Source: Panulirus ornatus | Taxonomy: Eukaryota > Arthropoda > Malacostraca > Decapoda > Palinuridae | NCBI RefSeq assembly: GCF_036320965.1 | Contig: NC_092264.1 | Span: 14,773,275 to 14,837,274 of the forward strand | Length of the DNA stretch: 64,000 bases | Direction of reading: 5' to 3' | In this document: in pieces, positions 43,730 through 55,065 of the stretch | Layout: each line of letters begins with the position of its first letter | How positions within the stretch are numbered: position 1 is the first letter of the stretch | The notes under the pieces: model-generated | Databases searched by the model: none | The model's input: only the letters and a program-made list of their open reading frames with translations | What the model was told of the DNA's origin: nothing | Made by a program: the position numbers and the translations under genes

Positions 43730-43917
43730 ACAGATGGAAATACTGCCCAGCGATGCCACAGATGGAAATACTACCCAGCAATGCCACAGATGGAAACACT
43801 ACCCAGCAATGCCACAGCTGGGAATACTACACAGCAATGCCACAGATGGACACACTACCCAGAAATGCCACAGATGGAAATACTACCCAGCAGCTGGAAA
43901 ACACTACCCAGTAATGT
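43730..43917. repeat. 28-bp minisatellite, seven copies
   Basis: ATGCCACAGATGGAAATACT then ACCCAGCA, with GGGAATACTACAC and GGACACACT variants. Confidence 0.93.
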
Positions 43918-44244
43918 AACACAGGTACACGAAGTGTGGCGACCCGTCACCTCCAGGCGACATGACATCACAAGGTCAGACATGGAATTCAAACAGATCA
44001 ACGCTGTCAGGTCAGATATGGAATCCAAACGTGAACAGATCAACGCTGGCCAAGCAGAGCCAAAGCACCCAGGCCCCGCGACCCTCCGCACCCTGAGCCA
44101 GGCAAGCCTCTCCAATACCATGCACGAATCTCGTATTCACACAAGGGGTTCTAATGCCATACCCCCGCCACTCACCACCACTCACCGAGCCTGAGGAAAC
44201 ACGCCAAGAGGCGTAACACACCATGGTGAACACACCGTGTCGCT

Positions 44245-44284
<40 letters not shown>

Positions 44285-45275
44285 TTAAACCCTCCGCTGG
44301 GTCAGCCATGAACACGACTGCTCGAGGCGAGCCCAAGGTCGTCTCATCAGACCCCTACCCTCCTCCCGCCACCACCCGCGCCATCGGGGAGGTAACCACA
44401 CCCATCCCCGGGGATGGGAGAAAGTAAACCCCATACAACAAGGCCCCCCCACCTCCCTCAAACCCTCAACCCCTTAGAAAATACTACACACCATTACTGG
44501 TTGTCGACCAGGCAACACGACACGGCACAACCCGAGGCTGATCTGGCGACGCAAATGACCTTCACACCGTCACAACATTTCAAGTTATAAAGAACAGGAT
44601 CTACAACCCTCGGGGGGGACAGACAGACAGACGCTTCGATCTCATAACTTCACCATGTGAGAACGACCGAGTGTCTTCCTCCCTCCTCACACCCCACCAC
44701 TCCACCGCCCACCACATCTTAGGAGTTGCGAAAGTAGAATCAACCTTCGATTTCCGGCGATACAACAAGCAGATAATAACCTCTACAACTACAACCAGCA
44801 TGGCCTCCGACAATACACAATCCCCGCCTCTACCGTACCCTCTGTTGCTGAGGAGAAATAAGGACAAATCACGCGATGCTGAGGAAGGGACTGCACAGGT
44901 GTGCAAGGGGATATACACAACCCCTTCCAAAGAACGAGTGGCTCTCTGTATGGACTGGTACAGCTGGGCACGCCAGATATCACCAAAAGATGACTGCACG
45001 GCTTCCTAAACCACCTTACCGCCACGAAGACCCATTAAAACAAGGCAGATCACAAGGCTACTCCGTAACCAAGTCGCGTCTCGTCCTGTCGCCAACGCCA
45101 TTTGTCCCGAACACACGTCTTCCCGGCAGGGGAAGACAAGAGGCGTCGACCCCATGTACACAGACGACGTCATGCGAACGACAGACCTCAAAAGCAGACA
45201 CACTGAACACACCCCCCTACCTCGTACGGTCAGGGCATCCGAACACAGCGGTAATAACGAAGGAGAAGGGAATTG
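43918..45275. other. 1.35 kb of mostly unique sequence, no gene recognised
   Basis: Includes (AC)n at 44246-44282 and C-rich segments. Open frames of 110-215 codons exist on both strands (for example 44601-44999 minus and 44876-45523 plus), but they overlap one another, run into the SINE or (AT)n, and show no domain. This is the best place after 33.2 kb to look for missed exons. Confidence 0.45.
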
Positions 45276-45445
45276 GACTCTCCGTGGTGCAGCGGTTAGC
45301 GTTCCTGACGGTGACGCATTCACGGGCCGCCCAGGGTCGAACGTATAGGTTCGAATCGTGGTTGCGGCTATCAGTCCACAGTCAACCCAGCTGTTCATCC
45401 ACACTAAAGGGGTTAGTCGATAAAATGGATACCTGGCTTACGCTA

Positions 45446-45447
<2 letters not shown>
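45276..45447 (+). mobile_element. tRNA-derived SINE, forward strand
   Basis: A box TGGTGCAGCGG at 45285-45295 and B box GGTTCGAATCG at 45348-45358, 52 bp apart, both in good agreement with tRNA internal promoters. The tRNA-like head starts near CTCCGTGGTGCAG. The body has CAGTCAACCCAGCTGTTCAT and ATGGATACCTGGCTTACG, and the element ends in (AT)n. Same family as 30830-31000. Confidence 0.82.

Positions 45448-45522
<75 letters not shown>
45448..45522. repeat. (AT)n, left border of duplicated block A
   Basis: About 37 AT units. Confidence 0.95.
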
Positions 45523-45524
<2 letters not shown>

Positions 45525-45755
45525 CATTTATCAGCTCCAAATATTAATATTCTAAAACAGATATATGCACGAAATAACATGATAATGAATGAAAATATAC
45601 ATGATACACGATTGATATTGTTACTGAAGTTTGTGTAGTGTCCAACTGATGGAAATCGTCATGATAGCTAGATCGATATGTTGCACTAGACAGAGATAGA
45701 TATAGGTAGATGGATAGATAAAATGAATAAATAAATGAATACACAGAAACAGGTA

Positions 45756-46526
45756 GATAAGACACTATTGGTCAATAAGGAGTGTAAATAAGGCACTCTT
45801 GGTCAACAAGGAGTGTTAATAAGGCACTATTGGTCAATAAGGAGTGTTAAGATATCAGTGGTCAATAAGGAGTGTTAATAAGACAGTGTTGGTCAATAAG
45901 GAGTGTAAATAAAGCACTATTGGTCAACAAGGAGTGTTAACAAGGCACTATTGGTCAATAAGGAGTGCTAATAAGGCACTATTGGTCAATAAGGAATGTT
46001 AGGAAGACACTATTGGTCAACAAGGAGTGTTAATAAGATACTATTGGTCAATAAGGAATGTTGGTAAGACACTATTGTTCAACAAGGAGTGTTAATAAGA
46101 TACTATTGGTCAATAAGGACTGTTAATAAGATACTATTAGTCAATAAGGAGTGCTAATAAGGCACTATTGGTCAATAAGGAGTGTTAATAAGACACTATT
46201 GGTCAACAAAGAGTGTTAATAAGATACTATTGGTCAATAAGGAATGTTGGTAAGACACTATTGGTCAACAAAGAGTGTTAATAAGATACTATTGGTCAAT
46301 AAGGAATGTTAGTAAGCCACTATTGGTCAACAAGGAGTGTTAATAAGACACTATTGGTCAACAAGGAGTGTTAATAAGATACTATTGGTCAATAAGGAAT
46401 GTTAGTAAGCCACTATTGGTCAACAAGGAGTGTTAATAAGACACTATTGGTCAACAAAGAGTGTTAATAAGATACTATTGGTCAATAAGGAATGTTGGTA
46501 AGACACTATTGGTCAACAAGGAGTGA
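45756..46526. repeat. 31-bp minisatellite, CACTATTGGTCAATAAGG core
   Basis: About 25 units of GGTCAATAAGGAGTGTTAAT then AAGACACTATT. Variants GGTCAACAAGG, GGAATGTTGG and AAGATACTATT follow a loose higher-order pattern. The core holds ATTGG, an inverted CCAAT box, in nearly every unit. Confidence 0.95.
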
Positions 46527-46916
46527 TAGCAGCAATACAGTGTGGACACAGGGTTGCAACCCAGACCCGACACTTGCCACACGACGCCCTACGTTACACC
46601 ATAACCCCCCCCCCCCCCCCCCCCCCCCGGGCTACACAGTTGCCAGCTCATCATTTTCTCTCCCCCTCTCCCCCACCGTGACCAGCACTATGGAGTATCG
46701 TATCTCTTATCAAGGTTCTTATCACTAGAAGTGGAATCACGTATCTTTCATGTTCACAATGGATTCCTCAGGGTAATTTTCCACCGTCTTTTTTTTTTCT
46801 CTTCTTTTTTTTTTCAACATGAAAGCCTAATTAAGTGATACTATTTTTAAAACCATTCCAATTTAACCTTGGGGAAAAAAAAGAAAAGAAATAAAACAGA
46901 TGTTCGTTACTTACGA
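46527..46916. other. Linker with a 24-bp C run
   Basis: GGTTGCAACCCAGACCCGAC, a C run at 46605-46628, then an AT-rich segment. No gene. Confidence 0.7.
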
Positions 46917-47418
46917 TAATTGTAAATGTGAGGTTTTGTGTAATTGTAAATATGAGGTTTTCTGTAATTGTAAATGTGAGGTTTTGTGTAATTGTAAACG
47001 TGAGGTTTTGTGTAATTGTAAACGTGAGGTTTTGTGTAATTGTAAACGTGAGGTTTTGTGTAATTGTAAATGTGAGGTTTTGTGTAACTGTAAATGTGAG
47101 GTTTTGTGTAATTGTAAATGTGAGGTTTTGTGTAATTGTAAATGTGAGGTTTTGTGTAATTGTAAATGTGAGGTTTTGTGTAATTGTAAATGTGAGGTTT
47201 TGTGTAATTGTAAATGTGAGGTTTTGTGTAATTGTAAATGTGAGGTTTTGTGTAATTGTAAATATGAGGTTTTGTGTAATTGTAAATGTGAGGTTTTGTG
47301 TAATTGTAAATGTGAGGTTTTGTGTAATTGTAAATGTGAGGTTTTGTGTAATTGTAAATGTGAGGTTTTGTGTAATTGTAAATGTGAGGTTTTGTGTAAT
47401 TGTAAATGTGAGGTTTTG
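46917..47418. repeat. 24-bp minisatellite, AATTGTAAATGTGAGGTTTT
   Basis: 21 units, nearly perfect; AAACGTGAGG replaces AAATGTGAGG in units 3-5, and two units have AAATATGAGG. Being 24 bp, all six frames stay open for 170-197 codons. Confidence 0.96.
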
Positions 47419-47480
47419 TAACATTTCCGCTCAGCGGTTCCTCCATTGACGCAGGACAGCAATTTACTCATTATTTTTAT

Positions 47481-48010
47481 GAGATATATGAGATATACGA
47501 GATATATATGAGTTATATGAGATATACGAGATATATATGAGTTATATGAGATATACGAGATATATATGAGTTATATGAGATATACGAGATATATATGAGT
47601 TATATGAGATATACGAGATATATATGAGTTATATGAGATATACGAGATATATATGAGTTATATGAGATATACGAGATATATATGAGTTATATGAGATATA
47701 CGAGATATATATGAGTTATATGAGATATACGAGATATATATGAGTTATATGAGATATACGAGATATATATGAGTTATATGAGATATACGAGATATATATG
47801 AGTTATATGAGATATACGAGATATATATGAGTTATATGAGATATACGAGATATATATGAGTTATATGAGATATACGAGATATATATGAGTTATATGAGAT
47901 ATACGAGATATATATGAGTTATATGAGATATACGAGATATATATGAGTTATATGAGATATACGAGATATATATGAGTTATATGAGATATACGAGATATAT
48001 ATGAGTTATA
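47481..48010. repeat. 29-bp minisatellite, essentially perfect
   Basis: About 18 units of GAGATATACGAGATATATAT followed by GAGTTATAT. I see no substitution between consecutive units through the core. Copy B of this array is mixed (GAGATATAT and GAGACATACG forms) and interrupted by a SINE-like insert. Confidence 0.95.
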
Positions 48011-48129
48011 TAAGTTATATGCCATAACATGTTATGTCAGGGAGTAGGAGGAGGGACTTTTGACTCACGGGTCGCGTGGTATACTGTTCATCGTGCTAAT
48101 ACAGGAGGACGTGTACCTGCACGGGCAAA

Positions 48130-48948
48130 ATGGAATGGGAACTCCCAGCGGAATGGGAACTCCTCCCAGTGGAATGGGAACTCCCAGCGGAATGGGAACT
48201 CCCAGCGGAATGGGAACTCCTCCCAGTGGAATGGGAACTCAGCGGAATGGGAACTCCCAGGGGAATGGGATCTCCCGACGGAATGGGAACTCCTAGCGGA
48301 ATGGGAACTCCCAGTGGAATAGGAACTCCTCCCAGTGGAATGGGAACTCCCAGGGGAATGGGAACTCCCAGGGGAATGGGAACTCCCAGCGGAATGGGAA
48401 CTCCCAGCGGAATGGGAACTCCCAGCGGAATGGGAACTCCTCCCAGTGGAATGGGAACTCCCAGGGGAATGGGAACTCCCAGCGGAATGGGAACTCCTCC
48501 CAGTGGAATGGGAACTCCTCCCAGTGGAATGGGAACTCCCAGCGGAATGGGAACTCCCAGCGGAATGGGAACTCCCAGCGGAATGGGAACTCCCAGCGGA
48601 ATGGGAACTCCTCCCAGTGGAATGGGAACTCCCAGGGGAATGGGAACTCCCAGGGGAATGGGAACTCCCAGCGGAATGGGAACTCCCAGCGGAATGGGAA
48701 CTCCCAGCGGAATGGGAACTCCTCCCAGTGGAATGGGAACTCCCAGGGGAATGGGAACTCCCAGCGGAATGGGAACTCCTCCCAGTGGAATGGGAACTCC
48801 TCCCAGTGGAATGGGAACTCCCAGCGGAATGGGAACTCCCAGCGGAATGGGAACTCCCAGCGGAATGGGAACTCCCAGCGGAATGGGAACTCCTCCCAGT
48901 GGAATGGGAACCCCTAATGGAAAGGACACTCCCAGCGGAATGGGAACT
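48130..48948. repeat. 18/21-bp minisatellite with a 282-bp higher-order unit
   Basis: Monomers are GGAATGGGAACTCCCAGC (18 bp; CAGC or CAGG) and a 21-bp form with CTCCTCCCAGT. A set of 15 monomers (eleven 18-bp, four 21-bp, i.e. 282 bp) starting near 48338 is followed by a second set in the identical order from 48620 to about 48901. Confidence 0.95.
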
Positions 48949-49139
48949 CCCGGCTGCGGCACGTATGGCAACACTATCCTTGGCTAGGGGGGACGGGGTG
49001 CGGGGTCTAGCCCGGGTTGGGCTGTCCTAAGGGCTGGAGGGCGCTGGTCTAGGACGGGGGTGAGCCCGGCCTGGGATGGGATGGTCTGGGTAAGGGTCGT
49101 CTCGGGTGGGACTTGCCTGGGACAGAGGCCTTGCGCTGG

Positions 49140-49540
49140 TCTGGAGTGCGGCTAACCTGGGGCGGGCTTGGCCTCGGGATAGGGCTGGCCCAGGGCGGGC
49201 TTGGCCTCGGGATACGGCTGGCACGGGACGGGTTTGGCCTTGGGATAGGGCTGGCCCAGGGTGGGCTTGGCCTCGGGATAGGGCTGGCCGGGGTGGGTTG
49301 GCTTGGAAAGGTGGCCGGGCGAACTTGACTGGATAGGTCTGGCCGGGGCGGCTTGGCCTTGGGATAGGTGCTGGGAGGCTGGCCTTGGGCTGCTGGGGCG
49401 GGCTTGGCCTTGGGATAGGGCTGGCCGGGGAGGAGGCTTGGCCTTGGATAGGCTGGCCTGGCGGGCTTGGCTGGATAGGGCTGGCTGGGGCGGGCTTGGC
49501 CTTGGGATAGGGCTGGTCCGGGGAGGAGGGCTTGGCCTTC
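49140..49540. repeat. 33-bp GC-rich array, copy A
   Basis: GGCTTGGCCTTGGGATAGGG, CTGGCC(C/T)GGGGCG. Regular to about 49290, then many missing bases relative to the clean 33-bp array at 54030-54330. Confidence 0.88.
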
Positions 49541-49559
49541 GGGGTGAGGCTTTTTCGGG

Positions 49560-49890
49560 TGGAGCCGGCCCGGGGTAGGCTGAGCCGGGGCAGGGTTGGC
49601 CGGGGTGAGGCTGAGCTGGGGCAGGGTTGGCCGGGGTGAGGCTGAGCTGGGGCAGGGTTGGCCCGGGGTGAGCTGAGCGGCAGGTGGCGGGTGAGGCTGA
49701 GCTGGGCAGGTGGCGGGGTGAGGCTGAGCTGGGCAGGTTGCCGGGTGAGGCTGGTGGGGGTTGGCAGGGGTGGGGCTGAGCGGGGCAGGTGCCGGGGTGA
49801 GGCTGAGCTGGGAGGGTTGCGGGTGGGTGACCGGGGCAGGGTTGGCCCGGGGGGGCTGAGCGGGGCAGGGTTGCCCGGGGAGGCTGAGCT
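49560..49890. repeat. 32-bp GC-rich array, copy A
   Basis: GGGGCAGGGTTGGCCCGGGG, TGAGGCTGAGCT; about ten units with frequent indels. Confidence 0.85.
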
Positions 49891-50213
49891 GGAAAAGGTC
49901 AGGCCCGGGACCAAGGGCTTGGTCAAGCCTGTGGCCCGGAGTGCGGGGCGGGGGGGGGGGGGGTACAGGACCGTGACCCTGCCAACCTTCATTGTTTAGG
50001 GTCACGCTACCTCGGCGGCCACCACCAGCGACCACACACACACACACACACACCACACACACACACAACACACACATTACGCTACGTCCGAGTAGCAGGG
50101 AAATGATGGACTCCTTTATAATGAGGACGTCCGTGTGATTGTGTAGTATGTCTGTGTGTGTGTGGTGTGTGTGGTGTGTGTGTGTGTGTACACATGTATT
50201 TTCTTTTTCTATA
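49891..50213. other. Linker with (CA)n and (TG)n
   Basis: Homologue of 54546-54847. G run at 49950-49963, (CA)n at 50034-50075, (TG)n at 50154-50190. Confidence 0.75.
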
Positions 50214-50422
50214 TCGCATTTCCCGCGTTAGCGAGGTTAGCGTCACGAATAGGTGACTGATCCTTAGAGGGAAAACTCCTTACTTGGCCCCTTCTCTGTT
50301 CCTTCTATTGTAAAGGTAAAACAGGAGGGGAGGGTTTCCAGCCCCCGCTCCCTCCCCTTTTAGTCGCCTCTACGACACGCAGGGAATACGTGGGAAGTAT
50401 TCTTTCTCCCTATCCCAGGGAT

Positions 50423-50426
<4 letters not shown>
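50214..50426 (-). mobile_element. SINE-like element, copy A
   Basis: Minus strand; same insertion site and body as 54848-55067 (shared GCGTCACGAATAGGTGACTG), so it predates the block duplication. Several single-base losses against that copy. Confidence 0.85.
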
Positions 50427-50453
<27 letters not shown>

Positions 50454-50487
50454 TATATATTATATATATATATATATATATATTTTA
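50427..50487. repeat. (AT)n at the junction between copies A and B
   Basis: Interrupted AT tract (ATAATATAT, TTATATAT) where A ends and B begins. Confidence 0.9.
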
Positions 50488-50740
50488 ATAATCATTTTTA
50501 TCGGGCCCAAATTTAAAATATTCTTAAAAAAGGATATATGCACGAAAATAACATGATAATGAAAAAAAAATATACTTGTTTACACGTTGTATTGTTACTG
50601 AAGGTTTGTGTAGGTTCCAATGATGGAAATGGGGGTCATGAAAAGTAGTCAAAATGTTCCCTTTAGACAGAGATGAATGGGGGGGTTTTGATGGTAGATA
50701 AAATGAAAATTTAAATAAACGAAAAAAAAAAAACAGGTTG

Positions 50741-51728
50741 AATAAGACACTATTGGTCATAAGGGGGTGTAAATAAGGCACTCTTGGTCAACAAGGGTGT
50801 TAAAAAGGGGGCACTATTGGTCATAAGGAGGTTAAGATATCAGGGGTCAAAAAAGCTGTGTTAAATAAGAAATTTTGGGTTTCAAAAAAGGAGTGAAAAT
50901 TTAAAAGCATATTGGTCAAAAAGGAGTGTTAAACAAGGCACTATTTGGTCAATAAGGGTGTTTAAAAGAATCAGTGGTAAAAATCCCGTGTTTAAAAAGA
51001 ACTGTTGTCAATAAGGTGGGTAAATAAGGCACTCTTGGTCAACAGGAGTGTTAAAAAGGGCACTATTTTTTCCAAAAAAGGGAGTGTTAAAAATATCGGG
51101 GGGTAAATAAGGAGTGTTAAAAAGGGGGTCATGGGTCAAAATGGAGTGAAAATTTAAAGCACTATTGGTCAACAGGAGTGTAAAAAAGGCTCTGTTGGTC
51201 ATTAAAGAGTTTATTAAGGCACTTTTGGGTTTCCAATAAAGGAGTGTTATAAGTTTACAAATTGGTCAACAGGATGTTTTTTTGGGATAACTATTGGCCC
51301 ATTAAGGAATGTTGGTAAGACACTATTGGTCACAAGGAGGGTTAATAGAACTATTGGTCAAAAAGGGAATGTTGGTAAGCATATTGGTCAAAAGGAGTGT
51401 AATAAGATATTTTTGGGTTTCAATAAGGAAGGGTGGTAAGCCCACTATGGTCAACAGGAGTTTTAAATAAGATATTTTGGGTCAAAAAGGGGAAGGGTTG
51501 GTAAGACCTATTGGTCAACAAGGAGGGTTTTAAATAAGATCTATGGTCTTTAGGACTGTTATTTAAATTTTTTTACTATTGTCAATAAGGGGGCTAATGG
51601 GCACTTTTTGGGTCAATAAGGAGTGTTAATAAGGACACTTTTGGGAAAAAACCCAAGGCGTGTTTAAAGTTTTCTATTGGTAAATAAGGAATGTTGGTTA
51701 AGAACTATTGGTCAACAAGGAGTGATAG
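50741..51728. repeat. 31-bp array, copy B, degraded
   Basis: ATTGGTCAATAAGG and GGAGTGTTAATAAG words recognisable through many indels. Longer (about 990 bp) than its partner at 45756-46526 (about 770 bp). Confidence 0.85.
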
Positions 51729-51848
51729 CGGGCCCAAACAGTGGGGGACCAGGGTTGCAACCCAGACCCGACACTTGCCACAGGGGACCCCCTTTCGTTA
51801 CACCAAAAACCCCCCCCCCCCCCCCAACCCCCCCCCCCCACCCTAATT

Positions 51849-51887
<39 letters not shown>

Positions 51888-52189
51888 GTACACAGTTGCC
51901 AGCTCCCATTTTCTTCCCCCTCCTTTCCCCCCCCGTGGGCCAGCCCCTATGGGGAGTTCGTATCTCGTTCAAGGTTCTAATCAACCCCGAAGTGGTCCTA
52001 TTTCATGGTTCATCAAGGGTTTCCTCAGGGTAATTTTTCCCCCGTCCTTTTTTTTTTTTTCTTCTTTTTTTTTTACTTGTAAAACCTAATTTTGTGTACT
52101 TTTTTTAAAAAAAAATTCCAAATTTAAAAACCCTTTGGGGGAAAAAAAAAAAAAAAAATAAAAAGATGTTTAGTTATTTAGTTAAAGGT
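51729..52189. other. Linker, copy B, with expanded C runs
   Basis: GGTTGCAACCCAGACCCGAC is intact; the 24-bp C run of copy A is here about 75 bp of broken C runs (51808-51885). Confidence 0.8.
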
Positions 52190-52455
52190 AAGGGGTTTTT
52201 TTTTTTGTGTAATTGTAAAGTGTGGTTTTGTGTAATTTTAAGTGAGGTTTTGTTTATTTTTAATGTGAGGTTTTTTGTGTTTAAATTTTAAATGTGAGGT
52301 TTGGTAATGTAATTTGAGGTTTTGTGGGAATTGTATTTTGATTTTTTGTTAAATTTTTAAATGTGAGTTTTTTTTTTTAATGTAAATGTGGGGGTTTTTT
52401 TTTGTAATTGCAATGGGGAGGGGGTTTTTTTGTAATTGGGAAATTGGGGGGGTTT
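52190..52455. repeat. 24-bp array, copy B, degraded
   Basis: TGTAATTGTAAATGTGAGG words with T and G run errors; about half the length of copy A. Confidence 0.8.
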
Positions 52456-52529
52456 GGTAACATTTCGCATCAGCGGTTCTCCAGTCCAGGAAGGGAGGGG
52501 CAGCAATTTAAACATTATTTTTATGGGGT

Positions 52530-53235
52530 ATAGAAAATATTTTCGAGATAAAAATATGAGTTATTTTGAGAAAATTTCGAGGGAAAATATGAGATTTTTT
52601 GAGTATACGAGGATATATATGGATTATGGGGATATTCCCTGGGGATAAAGGGGGGAAATGAATACTTCCCAAGTTCCTTTCGTGTCCTTGAAAAAGGCGA
52701 CTAAAAGGGAAGGGGGCGGGGGGGGTTTGGAAATCCTCCCCTTCGTTTTTTTTTCCAAAAGAAGGGAAAAAAGAGAAGGGGGCCAAAGGGGAGGGGGTAT
52801 TCCTCAAAAGGCCCATTCCCCTTTTTCCCTTTGCGCTACCTCGCTAATGCGGGAAAAAAGGCGAAATAGTATGGAAAAAAAAAAAAAAAGAATGAGATTT
52901 TACGAGATATATATTGAGTTATATGAGATTTACGAGAATATTATGAGTTATATGAGACATACGAGATATATATGAGATATATGAGATATACGAGATATAT
53001 ATGAGTTATATGAGATATACGAGATATATATGAGATATATGAGACATACGAGATATATATGAGATATATGAGATATACGAGATATATATGAGTTATATGA
53101 GATATACGAGATATATATGAGATATATGAGACATACGAGATATATATGAGATATATGAGATATACGAGATATACATGAGTTATATGAGATATACGAGATA
53201 TATATGAGATATATGAGATATATATGAGTTATATA
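52530..53235. repeat. 29-bp array, copy B, with an insert
   Basis: GAGATATACGAGATATATAT units, degraded before 52635, then a SINE-like insert (52636-52892), then clean units with GAGTTATAT, GAGATATAT and GAGACATACG variants to 53235. Confidence 0.88.
52636..52892 (+). mobile_element. SINE-like element inserted in the copy B array
   Basis: Head ATTCCCTGGGGATAAAG, GGCGACTAAAAGGGAAGG, CCAAAAGAAGG, 3' hairpin CTCGC-TAAT-GCGGG, then an A run. Absent from copy A, so it postdates the split of A and B. Contains extra bases in homopolymers. Confidence 0.82.
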
Positions 53236-53352
53236 AGTTATATGCCATAACATGTTATGTCAGGGAGGAGGAGGAGGGACTTTTGACTCACGGGTCGCGT
53301 GGTATACTGTTCATCGTGCTAATACAGGAGGACGTGTACCTGCAGGGGCAAA

Positions 53353-53810
53353 ATGGAATGGGAACTCCCAGCGGAATGGGAACTCCTCCCAGTGGAATGG
53401 AAACTCCTCCCAGTGGAATGGAAACTCCTCCCAGTGGAATGGAAACTCCTCCCAGTGGAATGGAAACTCCTCCCAGTGGAATGGAAACTCCTCCCAGTGG
53501 AATGGAAACTCCTCCCAGTGGAATGGAAACTCAGTGGAATGGGAACTCCCAGCGGAATGGGAACTCCCAGCGGAATGGGAACTCCTCCCAGTGGAATGGA
53601 AACTCAGCGGAATGGGAACTCCCAGCGGAATGGGAACTCCCAGCGGAATGGGAACTCCTCCCAGAGGAATGGAAACTCCTCCCAGTGGAATGGAAACTCA
53701 GTGGAATGGAACTCCCAGCGGAATGGGAACTCCCAGCGGAATGGGAACTCCCAGCGGAATGGGAACTCCTCCCAGTGGAATGGGAACTCCCAGCGGAATG
53801 GGAACTCCCG
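53353..53810. repeat. 18/21-bp array, copy B
   Basis: Same monomers as 48130-48948 but about 460 bp, and with seven consecutive 21-bp units of a GGAAACTCCTCCC form not seen in copy A. The 282-bp higher-order unit is absent. Confidence 0.93.
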
Positions 53811-54029
53811 GCTGCGGCACGTATGGCAACACTATCCTTGGCTAGGGGGGACGGGGTGCGGGGTCTAGCCCGGGTTGGGCTGTCCTAAGGGCTGGAGGGC
53901 GCTGGTCTAGGACGGGGGTGAGCCCGGCCTGGGATGGGACTGGTCTGGGTAAGGGTCGTCTCGGGTGGGACTTGCCTGGGACAGAGGCCTTGCGCCTGGT
54001 CTGGAGTGCGGCTAACCTGGGGCGGGCTT

Positions 54030-54330
54030 GGCCTCGGGATAGGGCTGGCCCAGGGCGGGCTTGGCCTCGGGATACGGCTGGCACGGGACGGGTTTGGCCT
54101 TGGGATAGGGCTGGCCCAGGGTGGGCTTGGCCTCGGGATAGGGCTGGCCCGGGGTGGGCTTGGCCTTGGGATAAGGCTGGCCCGGAGCGAACTTGACCTT
54201 GGGATAGGTCTGGCCTGGGGCGGGCTTGGCCTTGGGATAGGGCTGGCCTGGGGCAGGCTTGGCCTTGGGATAGGGCTGGCCTGGGGCGGGCTTGGCCTTG
54301 GGATAGGGCTGGTCCGGGGAGGAGGGCTTG
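54030..54330. repeat. 33-bp GC-rich array, copy B
   Basis: Nine clean units of GGCTTGGCCTTGGGATAGGG with CTGGCC(C/T)GGGGCGG. Half of each unit is the nuclear factor 1 half-site TTGGC. Confidence 0.93.
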
Positions 54331-54365
54331 GCCTTCGGGGTGAGGCTTTCTTCGGGTGGAGCCGG

Positions 54366-54545
54366 CCCGGGGTGAGGCTGAGCCGGGGCAGGGTTGGCCC
54401 GGGGTGAGGCTGAGCTGGGGCAGGGTTGGCCCGGGGTGAGGCTGAGCTGGGGCAGGGTTGGCCCGGGGTGGGGCTGAGCCGGGGCAGGGTTGGCCCGGGG
54501 TGGGGCTGAGCCGGGGCAGGGTTGGCCCGGGGTGAGGCTGAGCTG
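54366..54545. repeat. 32-bp GC-rich array, copy B
   Basis: About six clean units, GGGGCAGGGTTGGCCCGGGG then TGAGGCTGAGCT or TGGGGCTGAGCC. Confidence 0.93.
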
Positions 54546-54847
54546 GGAATAGGTCAGGCCGGGACCAAGGGCTTGGTCAAGCCTGCTGGCCCGGAGTGCG
54601 GGGCGGGGGGGGGGGGGGGGGTACAGGACCGTGACCCTGCCAAACCTTCATTGTTTACGGGTCACGCTACCTCGGCGGCCACCACCAGCGACACACACAC
54701 ACACACACATACACACACACACACACACATTACGCTACGTCCAGTAGCAGGGAAATGATGGACTCCTTTATAATGAGGACGTCCGTGTGATTGTGTGAGT
54801 ATGTGTGTGTGTGTGTGTGTGTGTGTGTACACACGTATTTTCTTTTT
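54546..54847. other. Linker with (CA)n and (TG)n, copy B
   Basis: G run at 54605-54622, (CA)n at 54692-54730 and (TG)n at 54804-54830 with the flanks seen in copy A. Confidence 0.8.
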
Positions 54848-55065
54848 CTATATTCGCCATTTCCCGCGTTAGCGAGGTAGCGTCACGAATAGGTGACTGA
54901 TCCTTAGAGGGAAAACTCCTTACTTGGCCCCCTTCTCTGTTCCTTCTATTGTAAAGGTAAAACAGGAGGGGAGGGTTTCCAGCCCCCCGCTCCCTCCCCT
55001 TTTAGTCGCCTTCTACGACACGCAGGGAATACGTGGGAAGTATTCTTTCTCCCCTATCCCCAGGG

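Larger units (their letters stand above)
45523..50426. other. Copy A of a ~4.9-kb duplicated block
   Basis: Order: flank with AAACAGATATATGCACG; 31-bp array; GGTTGCAACCCAGACCCGAC and a C run; 24-bp array; 29-bp array; CATGTTATGTCAGGGAG linker; 18/21-bp array; CGGCTGCGGCACGTATGG linker; 33-bp and 32-bp GC-rich arrays; ACAGGACCGTGACCCTGCC; (CA)n; (TG)n; minus-strand SINE-like copy. Every part recurs in the same order and orientation in copy B. From about 49300 on, single-base losses against copy B become common. Confidence 0.92.

Noticed and set aside
45285..45358. Functional tRNA gene
   Set aside because: A and B boxes are present, but the acceptor and anticodon arms do not fold as a tRNA to my eye, and the same sequence with a shared body recurs at 30.8 kb; it is a SINE.
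44876..45523. 215-codon plus-strand frame as a host gene
   Set aside because: It runs through the tRNA-derived SINE and into (AT)n, has no domain, and overlaps open frames on the other strand.
46831..47471. Cys-rich (CNCKCEVL) and TFTITQNL frames on both strands
   Set aside because: 24-bp array; the regular cysteines tempt a metal-binding reading, but every frame is open and there is no non-repeat start or end.
48096..49030. GMGTPS and PIPLGV repeats of up to 292 codons
   Set aside because: 18/21-bp array read in several frames.
49106..50077. Pro-rich frames of 320-342 codons on the minus strand
   Set aside because: GC-rich 33- and 32-bp arrays in a stretch with run-length errors.
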